From: Desulfonatronum sp.
GTDB taxonomy: Bacteria; Desulfobacterota; Desulfovibrionia; Desulfovibrionales; Desulfonatronaceae
Assembly (NCBI GenBank): GCA_011049455.1
Contig: DSBL01000082.1
Span: forward strand, 1-64,000
Length of the DNA: 64,000 nucleotides
Direction: 5' to 3'
Under the pieces are notes generated by a model that was given only the letters and a program-made list of their open reading frames with translations, was not told the DNA's origin and did not search any database. Position numbers and translations under genes: made by a program. Within the stretch, counting starts at the first letter, position 1. Each line of letters opens with the position of its first letter. Below, piece by piece: positions 57,418-64,000 of the stretch.

Positions 57418-58428
57418 ATGAATCAAAATCCATTTTCCCGTCATATCTTTCCATGGCGGCTTTTCTTTGTCGCAATTCTCATTGCACTCCTCCTTGCGTG
57501 CGACGCCAAGCCCAGGCGTTTTCGTATTGATATTCTGAGCAACAACCCTGATTTTGAGGAAATCGTCAAGGGGTTCAAGCATGAGATGTCCGCTTTGGGG
57601 TATGTGGAAGGCAGAGACGTCTCGTATAACCTGAGGGATCACAATGCCTCATTTGAAGCAATACAGGTCGCCGAAAGGGAAATCCTGGCATCCAACGACG
57701 TGGACCTCGTGCTTGCCCTGTTTACAGAAGCCGCTCTTGTGGCAAAGGAAGCGACACGCGACAGCGGTATCCCCGTGGTTTTCGCCTACGCAGGAATCGA
57801 AGGGTCTCATTTGGTTCACAGTATACCGGAACCGGGGGGGCGCATCACCGGCGTTCGTTTTCCAGGTCCCGAGCAAATCAGCAAACGTCTTGAAATCCTG
57901 AACCAGATAGCGCCGCAAAGGAAACGTGTTTTCATCGCGTACAGCCGGAACTATCCCAACACAGTGCCGGCCCTGTCCATGTTGCGGGTACTTGCCAGTC
58001 AACTTGGGGTGTCTCTGGTCGAGGCGCCTGTGGATGGGCTCAAAGAACTAGAACATGATTTGCTTAAGCGCGATCAGTCGTTAGATGCCGGCATGGATGC
58101 CGTCCTTCTCATGCCCGATTCCATCAATCACTCCTTTGAAGGCTGGAAAATGATCCGAGAATTTGCAGCCAGGCACGAGCTGCCCATTGCCGGCAGTTTC
58201 CTCTTCACCGTTGAGCAGGGCGCCCTGTTCGGGAACGCCAATGACCTTGTGAAAGTCGGCGAGCTGGCGGCTTTGCTGGCGCATAAAATCCTCCAGGGGA
58301 TACCCGCCGGAACCATCCCGGTGGTTACCCCGGAACAGGACCTGTTTATTAACTTCAAACGCGCGCAGGAGTTGGGTCTTGAGGTGCCTGAGGGTTTGTT
58401 GCGACAGGCCAGGAAAATCCTCCGGTAA
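57418..58428 (+). CDS. ABC_sub_bind (DUF534) family substrate-binding lipoprotein
   Basis: 336 aa from ATG 57418. The signal peptide ends in the lipobox LLLAC. The body has the periplasmic-binding fold of the TrpX-like family (DILSNNPDFEEIVKGFKHEMSALGYVEGRDV, VFAYAGIEGSHLV, GVRFPGPEQISKRLEIL, FINFKRAQELGLEVPEGLL). No permease or ATPase gene is adjacent; the hybrid kinase begins 20 bp later. It is therefore probably a ligand-sensing partner of that kinase, by inference. Confidence 0.88.
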   Translation: MNQNPFSRHIFPWRLFFVAILIALLLACDAKPRRFRIDILSNNPDFEEIVKGFKHEMSALGYVEGRDVSYNLRDHNASFEAIQVAEREILASNDVDLVLALFTEAALVAKEATRDSGIPVVFAYAGIEGSHLVHSIPEPGGRITGVRFPGPEQISKRLEILNQIAPQRKRVFIAYSRNYPNTVPALSMLRVLASQLGVSLVEAPVDGLKELEHDLLKRDQSLDAGMDAVLLMPDSINHSFEGWKMIREFAARHELPIAGSFLFTVEQGALFGNANDLVKVGELAALLAHKILQGIPAGTIPVVTPEQDLFINFKRAQELGLEVPEGLLRQARKILR

Positions 58429-58447
58429 GTAGAGCGCGACGTTTTCA

Positions 58448-61165
58448 ATGGTGCGGGGGGAGTTTGTGATTTTACGTTCCGGCAGGACAAAGCCTGATAA
58501 GAATCTGACCCAACTCCTGACCACCGCCTTTGTTTCTCTCAGCCTGATAATCCTCTTTGTTGCCGGGGGGCTGCAACTCTTTTTTTATTTTCAAAGCGAA
58601 AAAGAAGTGTTGTACAGCAAACAGCAACTGATCGCCGAAGGCGCCAAAAGCGCCGTCAACAACTTTCTTCAGAAAAAAATTCAGGCATTGGAAGCAACAG
58701 CCGGTCTGTACAACCCCGACGCCACTCTCCCCAAGGAATGGGAACTCGCCCTGCAACGCCTCTTAGGCCTGGAAACAGCTTTTCGAGGTCTCGGCCTCTT
58801 TGATCTCCACGATGAACCCATCACTTATGTGGCGCGTTTTTCCCCTTCGCAGGTTGACCACTCGGCGGACGTCCTGAAAAGTGTTCGACATTGTCACTCC
58901 ACTCCCCTGGAACCCTTCATCAGCGAAGTGCATATCGACCCCCAAACCAGCGAACCGGTTGTATACATTTGCGTTCCAGTGATGAATGCGCTGAGGGAAT
59001 TGAGAGGCTATTTGACTGCGGAACTGAACTTGAAATTTATTTGGGACTTGGTTGGTCAACTCAAAGTGGGCAATACTGGGTATGTGTATGTCGCCGACCA
59101 AAGTGGGCGTCTGATTGCATTCGACGACACCTCACGCGTTTTGAAGGGGGAAATTGTCTCCGGGCTGCCGCCAGTGGATAATTTTCAGGATAAAACAAAT
59201 ATCCAGGCAACGGAGAGGTCACGCCTTTATAAAGGGTTGTCCGGAACCCATGTCATGGGCACAGCAGTCTTGCTGAAGGAAGCATCATGGACGATAGTTG
59301 CTGAAATGCCGTGGAAGGAGGCCTATCAGGTTGTACTGCGAACAGGAGTGATTTTTATGGGTATTGTTGCCGGCATGGCGTTTTTGGCCGCCGTGTTGGG
59401 AGCAATGGTCGCCCGGAAATTGACGGTTCCTCTGAGAGACTTGCAGGAAACGGCCGTGCGCATAGCCAACGGCGACAGAAGACTGCAAGCCAGGACAGCC
59501 GGCCCGGCCGAGGTTGCCGGCTTGGCCGAGGCGTTCAACAGCATGGCTTCCCAGCTGTTAAAAAGTCTTCAGGAAACAGAGTCCCAGTATGAGCAGATCA
59601 AAGTCGCTCGGGATGCTCTTCAGAAAAGTGAAGCGCGCCTTCAATTGGCCTTGGAAGGCACCGCCGACGGCATATGGAATTGGAACCTGGAAACGCATCA
59701 GTTCTATTTCAGCCCCCGCTGGTATAGGATCCTGGGCTATGAGCCCGATGAATTGCAAATTTCCACTGCAGGATGGAGTGCTCTGATTCATCCTGAAGAC
59801 CTTGAGACCGTCAAATCGCGTTTCAACAACGCGATTCTTTCCCGTGCCCCTTTCGCCATCGAATTCCGGATGATGACTAAAAACGGGCAATGGCTTTGGG
59901 TATTGTCTCGCGGCAAGGTCGTTGAGGCCGCGGCAGACGGCAGACCTATACAGGTGGCCGGCTCCCTTGCGGACATCGCGCAACGCAAGCAGGCCGAATC
60001 GGAACGAGCGGAATTGGAGGCCAAATTTCTCCAGGCCCAGAAAATGGAGTCCATCGGTCGTCTGGCCGGTGGGGTGGCCCACGATTTCAACAACATGCTG
60101 ACGATCATTCTCGGCCGTGCGGAATTGGCCATGCTGAAGCTGGCCTCTTCAGCCCCATTTTACAAGGATTTTCATGAAATAATGGAGGTTGGAAAACGTT
60201 CCGCGGCCCTCACGCGTCAACTTTTGGGCTTTGCCCGCAAGCAAACCATCGAACCCAGGGTTCTCGACTTCAACAAGACCGTTGAAGAAATGCTCGATCT
60301 GTTGCGCCGACTGATCGGCGAGGGCATTGAAATTTCCTGGAAACCGTCCCCTGGGGTTTGGCCTGTCAAAATGGATCCGGCCCAGGTTGATCAGCTCTTG
60401 ACGAACCTGGTGATCAATGCACGGGATGCCATCAAAGACGTGGGGCATGTGACCATTGAAACATATAACACGATGCTGGACGAGGCGTATTGCAGCTCGC
60501 ATCCGGGTTTCTCGCCGGGAGACTATGCAACCTTGGCGGTAAGCGACAATGGTTGCGGAATGGACAAGAAAACCCTGGACAACATTTTTGAACCATTTTT
60601 TACCACAAAGCAGCTGGGCCATGGAACAGGTCTGGGGCTGGCCACGGTTTACGGCATCATCAAGCAGAACAATGGCTTTATCAATGCATACAGCGAGTCC
60701 GGCAAGGGCACTAGCTTCAAAATCTACATCCCCCGTCATCATTTAGAAGGTGTGGCGATGGCAGAGGTGGACATGCTTGCGCAAAGGCAACCCGGCCAGG
60801 AGACGATCCTGCTGGTGGAGGACAATGAATCCTTGCTGGAAATTACAACGGCCATGCTCAAGGAGCTGGGATACAACGTCCTGGCGGCTGACGGCCCGCA
60901 AGCAGCGCTTCAATTGGCGGAGGTGCACGATGCTCCCCCCCATCTGGTGATGACCGATGTGATCATGCCCGGCATGAACGGCCTGGAACTCCAAAAATAT
61001 CTCAGCATCTTGCTACCGGGAATAAAATGCCTGTTCATGTCCGGGTACACCGCCAACGTCATTGCGCATCAGGGCATTCTTGAGGAAGGATGCAATTTCT
61101 TGAGCAAGCCGTTCTCCATCCACGATTTGGCCGTGAAACTACGCGCTATTCTGGATGGGGAATAA
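58448..61165 (+). CDS. Hybrid sensor histidine kinase / response regulator
   Basis: 905 aa. Two transmembrane helices (about 20-45 and 297-320) bracket a periplasmic Cache-like domain. HAMP, a short coiled coil, a PAS domain (about 393-520), HisKA with the phosphorylated histidine in VAHDFNN (about 543), HATPase (NDN-like [18 protein letters not shown]) and a C-terminal receiver with [10 protein letters not shown] (Asp about 836) follow. No output regulator gene is adjacent. The ATG at 58448 has no clear ribosome site; GTG 58466 is possible. Confidence 0.93.
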   Translation: MVRGEFVILRSGRTKPDKNLTQLLTTAFVSLSLIILFVAGGLQLFFYFQSEKEVLYSKQQLIAEGAKSAVNNFLQKKIQALEATAGLYNPDATLPKEWELALQRLLGLETAFRGLGLFDLHDEPITYVARFSPSQVDHSADVLKSVRHCHSTPLEPFISEVHIDPQTSEPVVYICVPVMNALRELRGYLTAELNLKFIWDLVGQLKVGNTGYVYVADQSGRLIAFDDTSRVLKGEIVSGLPPVDNFQDKTNIQATERSRLYKGLSGTHVMGTAVLLKEASWTIVAEMPWKEAYQVVLRTGVIFMGIVAGMAFLAAVLGAMVARKLTVPLRDLQETAVRIANGDRRLQARTAGPAEVAGLAEAFNSMASQLLKSLQETESQYEQIKVARDALQKSEARLQLALEGTADGIWNWNLETHQFYFSPRWYRILGYEPDELQISTAGWSALIHPEDLETVKSRFNNAILSRAPFAIEFRMMTKNGQWLWVLSRGKVVEAAADGRPIQVAGSLADIAQRKQAESERAELEAKFLQAQKMESIGRLAGGVAHDFNNMLTIILGRAELAMLKLASSAPFYKDFHEIMEVGKRSAALTRQLLGFARKQTIEPRVLDFNKTVEEMLDLLRRLIGEGIEISWKPSPGVWPVKMDPAQVDQLLTNLVINARDAIKDVGHVTIETYNTMLDEAYCSSHPGFSPGDYATLAVSDNGCGMDKKTLDNIFEPFFTTKQLGHGTGLGLATVYGIIKQNNGFINAYSESGKGTSFKIYIPRHHLEGVAMAEVDMLAQRQPGQETILLVEDNESLLEITTAMLKELGYNVLAADGPQAALQLAEVHDAPPHLVMTDVIMPGMNGLELQKYLSILLPGIKCLFMSGYTANVIAHQGILEEGCNFLSKPFSIHDLAVKLRAILDGE

Positions 61166-61251
61166 TTATGAGGAACGGGTGAAGAAGGGGCAGGATCGTT
61201 TTTTCTCGACAACCACGACAGTTGAACACGCATCCATTGGAGGATACGGAC

Positions 61252-61809
61252 ATGCAATTTCTTCTAATCCGGGTTTGCGCGGCATTTTTTCTCATGGGGG
61301 TCATGCCCTGGTCCTTGGCCCACGGTCAATTCTCGGCCGGGCAAACGCCTTGCGACTACTTCACCAAGGCCGATGCCGAAGCCCTTTTCCAAAGAACCGT
61401 GAATGACCCGATCCTCAAGGCCGTCAGTGCTCCGGCAGGACAGAGTTGCCGCTACACCTTTTCACATGCCGGGGACAGCGGCTACGGGGTCGCGATCCGG
61501 ATATCGACCACGTCGGAAATTGCTCGGGAGGGCATCTTTTCCTCGGTCAAGGAGCGCATGGACAGACAAAAAAAGACCTTGTCAGAACGCTCCGACGCCT
61601 TCAAGGATCTGGCGGGGCTTGGCGAGGACGCCTTCTGGAATGGAACAGACCTCTGGATGTCGCAAGCAGACATGCTGATCATCGTCACGGTCCACCCGGT
61701 TCTGGAAGGTTCTTTTCCAGACATGAACGCCGCCCATGAGGCCAAATCCGAACAGGCCCTGACTTTGTCCAAGCAGGTGGCTTTGGCCATTCTCGATCGG
61801 CTGCCTTAG
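61252..61809 (+). CDS. Small secreted protein of unknown function
   Basis: 185 aa from ATG 61252 (GGAGG 8 nt upstream; the track start adds 10 residues). A signal peptide (LLIRVCAAFFLMGVMPWSLAHG) is followed by a soluble domain with two cysteines (TPCDYF, QSCRYTF) that may form a disulfide. The pattern of DAEALF and GLGEDAFW resembles DUF3558-type lipid-associated domains only loosely. I do not recognise the family. Confidence 0.7.
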   Translation: MQFLLIRVCAAFFLMGVMPWSLAHGQFSAGQTPCDYFTKADAEALFQRTVNDPILKAVSAPAGQSCRYTFSHAGDSGYGVAIRISTTSEIAREGIFSSVKERMDRQKKTLSERSDAFKDLAGLGEDAFWNGTDLWMSQADMLIIVTVHPVLEGSFPDMNAAHEAKSEQALTLSKQVALAILDRLP

Positions 61810-61898
61810 AAAATGAGCTTCATGAGAATAGAAATCGCTTTACCAATCAGAATGGACAAAGAGCGGGCGGATTGAAATTCTAGCAAGAAACATTTTGA

Positions 61899-61933
61899 GG
61901 GAGACGATTTGATTTGTCTGAAAATCGTCTTCC
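61899..61933. other. Stem-loop between the secreted-protein gene and DUF485
   Basis: A 12-bp stem GGGAGACGATTT/AAATCGTCTTCC (one G-U pair) with an 11-nt loop lies 90 bp after one gene and 108 bp before the next. No clear T-tract follows. It could be a weak terminator or a leader structure for the symporter operon. The rest of the 231-bp gap shows nothing clear. Confidence 0.5.
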
Positions 61934-62040
61934 GTGACCTTCTCTTTTGCGCCGTTAAACGACTAACATGTGCATTTTTGAACAAGTTTGTCCATGGTGT
62001 GCTGGTTCTCGCTCCAAACCTTCTATCTAAAGGAGATGCC

Positions 62041-62349
62041 ATGCACATCGACCGTTCCCCTGGCGTAATGGACAGCAAGAAGTTTCAAGCGCTTGTCGTC
62101 AGCAAGTGGAAAGTCTCGCTTTCCCTGACCGCGATCATGCTGGCGGTCTACTTCGGATTTATTCTTGTCCTGGCTTTTGCCAAGGACCTTCTGGCCGTGA
62201 AGATCGGCGAGCATATGACCTTGGGCATTCCCGTGGGCATTCTGGTCATCGTTCTGGCCTGCGTCCTTACCGGAATCTATGTCTTTTGGGCCAATTCCCG
62301 CTACGATAAGTCCGTTCAGGATGTCCTGAAAAGCATGAGGAGGAGATAA
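62041..62349 (+). CDS. DUF485 membrane protein, partner of ActP
   Basis: 102 aa from ATG 62041 with AAAGGAG 5 nt upstream; the longer track ORF begins in the stem-loop region. Two transmembrane helices (about 30-52 and 66-88) match the DUF485/YjcH family. YjcH-like proteins are encoded next to actP in most genomes and are thought to assist the symporter. actP starts 1 bp after its stop. Confidence 0.92.
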   Translation: MHIDRSPGVMDSKKFQALVVSKWKVSLSLTAIMLAVYFGFILVLAFAKDLLAVKIGEHMTLGIPVGILVIVLACVLTGIYVFWANSRYDKSVQDVLKSMRRR

Positions 62350-62350
62350 C

Positions 62351-63898
62351 ATGGATCCCATGATCACCTCCATCGGTCAGCCCAATCCCACGTCCATCAT
62401 TTTCTTTTTTGTTTTCGTTTCCGCGACCCTGGTCATCACCTATTACGCAGCCAAGAAAAGCCGTTCCGCCGCCCAGTTTTACGCTGCCGGCAGGAGCGTG
62501 ACCGGCCTGCAGAACGGCTTGGCCCTGGCCGGCGACTACATGAGCGCGGCCTCGTTTCTGGGTATAGCCGGTCTTGTTTCCCTGAAGGGTTATGACGGTC
62601 TGATCTATTCCATCGGCTGGCTGGTGGGTTGGCCGATCGTCATGTTTCTCATTGCCGAGCCATTGCGCAATCTCGGCAAATTCACCTTTGCGGACGTGGT
62701 GGCCTACCGCCTTTCACAAAAGCCGATCCGCATCGCCGCGTCCATCGGGTCCCTGATGACCGTGTGTTTTTATCTTATCGCCCAGATGGTCGGTTCCGGA
62801 TCCCTGATCAAAATGGTTTTCGGAATGCCCTATGAGGTCGCCGTGGTCATCGTGGGCGTGGTCATGATCATGTACGTGCTCTTCGGCGGCATGCTGGCCA
62901 CGACCTGGGTCCAGATCATCAAGGCCGTCCTGCTTCTGGGCGGGGCCACGTTTCTGGTTTTTTTGGTCCTGCTGCATTTCGGATTCAGCTATACGGAGCT
63001 GTTCAAGCAGGCGGCCGTGAAATACGGGAGCAAGGTCCTGGAACCGGGCGGCCTGGTATCAAATCCCTGGGATGCCGTTTCCCTGGGCATCGCCTTGATG
63101 TTCGGCACGGCGGGTCTGCCGCATATCCTGATGCGTTTCTATACCGTGCCCGATGCCAAGCAGGCCCGCAAGTCAGTCTTCTATGCCACCGGATTCATCG
63201 GCTACTTCTACATCCTGACCTTCACCATCGGTTTCGGGGCCATGGTCATCGTCGGCCAGGACGTCATCTCCAAGATGGACGCCGGGGGGAACATGGCCGC
63301 TTTGCTTCTGGCAGAAGCTGCAGGGGGGACGGTCTTCCTGGGATTTATCGCCGCCGTGGCCTTTGCCACCATCCTGGCCGTGGTGGCAGGGCTGACTTTG
63401 GCCGGGGCCAGCACCCTGTCCCATGACCTTTATGTCAGCGTATTCCGATCGGGACGGTCCTCGGAAGAAGAAGAAGTCAAGGTGGCCAGGATGGCCACCC
63501 TGGCTCTGGGCGTGGTGGCCATTGTCCTAGGTTTGGCCTTCAAGGGCCAGAACGTGGCCTTCATGGTCGGACTGGCCTTTGCCATCGCGGCCAGCGCCAA
63601 TTTTCCGGCTTTGCTTATGTCCATCCTCTGGAGGAATTTCTCCACCTTTGGCGCAGCATTGAGCATTGCCACGGGGACCACATTGGCCGTGGGTTTGATC
63701 ATCGTCAGCCCCACGGTCTGGGTTGACATCCTCCATAATCCCCTGGCTATATTTCCATTGAGAAACCCGGCTATCATTTCCATGACCGGTGCTTTCGCTG
63801 CCGGATATCTGGGATCGAAACTCAGGCCGGACGCCGAGGCCTCGCGCAAGTACGAGGAGCAAAAGATCAGGAACTATCTGGGCGTTGGAGCGGAATGA
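62351..63898 (+). CDS. actP: Cation/acetate symporter (sodium:solute symporter family)
   Basis: 515 aa with about 13 membrane segments. [37 protein letters not shown] is the ActP N-terminal signature, and [27 protein letters not shown] the conserved middle. It takes up acetate or other short monocarboxylates with Na+ or H+; in a sulfate reducer it may also serve pyruvate or lactate. GAGGAGGAG precedes the ATG. It is co-transcribed with DUF485. Confidence 0.94.
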   Translation: MDPMITSIGQPNPTSIIFFFVFVSATLVITYYAAKKSRSAAQFYAAGRSVTGLQNGLALAGDYMSAASFLGIAGLVSLKGYDGLIYSIGWLVGWPIVMFLIAEPLRNLGKFTFADVVAYRLSQKPIRIAASIGSLMTVCFYLIAQMVGSGSLIKMVFGMPYEVAVVIVGVVMIMYVLFGGMLATTWVQIIKAVLLLGGATFLVFLVLLHFGFSYTELFKQAAVKYGSKVLEPGGLVSNPWDAVSLGIALMFGTAGLPHILMRFYTVPDAKQARKSVFYATGFIGYFYILTFTIGFGAMVIVGQDVISKMDAGGNMAALLLAEAAGGTVFLGFIAAVAFATILAVVAGLTLAGASTLSHDLYVSVFRSGRSSEEEEVKVARMATLALGVVAIVLGLAFKGQNVAFMVGLAFAIAASANFPALLMSILWRNFSTFGAALSIATGTTLAVGLIIVSPTVWVDILHNPLAIFPLRNPAIISMTGAFAAGYLGSKLRPDAEASRKYEEQKIRNYLGVGAE

Positions 63899-63940
63899 AC
63901 AACGAAATCATGGCCTTTTGGGCCAGAATATATCCGTTGT

Positions 63941-63974
63941 CCGACCTCCCCAGGACGCAACAGGGAGAGGTCGG
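63941..63974. other. Stem-loop downstream of actP
   Basis: CCGACCTC and GAGGTCGG form an 8-bp outer stem, extended by CCC/GGG across a bulge. No T-tract follows before the window end at 64000. A reading frame from ATG 63895 stays open to the end but has no family resemblance, so I do not call it a gene. Confidence 0.45.
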
Positions 63975-64000
63975 TTCCCATGTCAGCCAAAAACACGTTT

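Noticed and set aside
63895-64000. Partial gene starting at the actP stop (ATGA overlap)
   Set aside because: The frame is open to the window end, but it has no ribosome site beyond chance, contains a stem-loop and shows no recognisable protein.

Overview
The window reads as a chromosomal segment of a motile, mesophilic-type deltaproteobacterium, most likely a member of the Desulfovibrionales (Desulfovibrio/Desulfonatronum/Desulfomicrobium-like). This is an inference from gene content and order: a flgF-flgG-flgA-flgH-flgI-flgJ(M23)-flgN-flgK-flgL-csrA-fliW cluster facing an flgM operon, a pyrK-pyrD pair, a stand-alone hisI-hisG pair, an rpsO with the N-terminus MVM, a PEP-synthase-like protein without a TIM barrel, and a DUF485-actP pair. 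No rRNA, phage or intact insertion sequence was seen.

Left end (1-3.1 kb) is an accessory patch. It holds a decayed AlbA_2/Schlafen-type DNA-binding gene interrupted by an in-frame amber codon, a 25-bp degenerate tandem array, an in-frame 12-bp repeat, a higBA toxin-antitoxin pair with a recognisable promoter/operator, and a VOC-family (glyoxalase-like) gene. From 3.3 to 15.4 kb come housekeeping genes: an orphan sigma-54 activator, pyrK-pyrD, a divergent PEP/pyruvate-binding protein, then pyrB-pyrC, an HD protein with a degenerate nucleotidyltransferase domain, rlmN, hisI and hisG. A TPR-SPOR lipoprotein and an orphan B12-binding radical SAM protein follow.

From 18.2 to 27.5 kb lies a tight operon: trehalose synthase/maltokinase fusion, branching enzyme and 4-alpha-glucanotransferase, then two secreted proteins sharing the same C-terminal NTF2/SnoaL-like domain, one carrying TPRs and the other an L,D-transpeptidase. 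Genes overlap by 4 bp at several joints, so alpha-glucan metabolism and envelope remodelling appear to be transcribed together. A sigma-28-like promoter then begins a small operon ending in flgM, convergent with the long minus-strand flagellar rod/ring/hook-junction operon (28.3-39.0 kb).

From 39.1 to 49.8 kb is the classic translation/RNA-metabolism superoperon: tRNA-Gly(CCC), rimP, nusA, ylxR, infB, ylxP (DUF503), rbfA, nrnA, truB, rpsO, pnp, closed by a strong intrinsic terminator. After it come an ATP-grasp/glycosyltransferase pair, recN and transaldolase. The last 9 kb holds a PEGA-domain secreted protein, a YgjP-type metallopeptidase, dodecin, an ABC_sub_bind lipoprotein next to a hybrid histidine kinase (no transporter genes, so probably a sensing pair), a small secreted protein, and a DUF485-actP acetate-type symporter pair.

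I did not find a clearly unprecedented multi-gene system. The most interesting leads are the paired secreted proteins with a shared domain in the glucan operon, the PEP-synthase-like protein with an unassigned C-terminal module, Asp-box-like inserts in both hook-filament junction proteins, and the decaying AlbA_2 gene with its repeat arrays.
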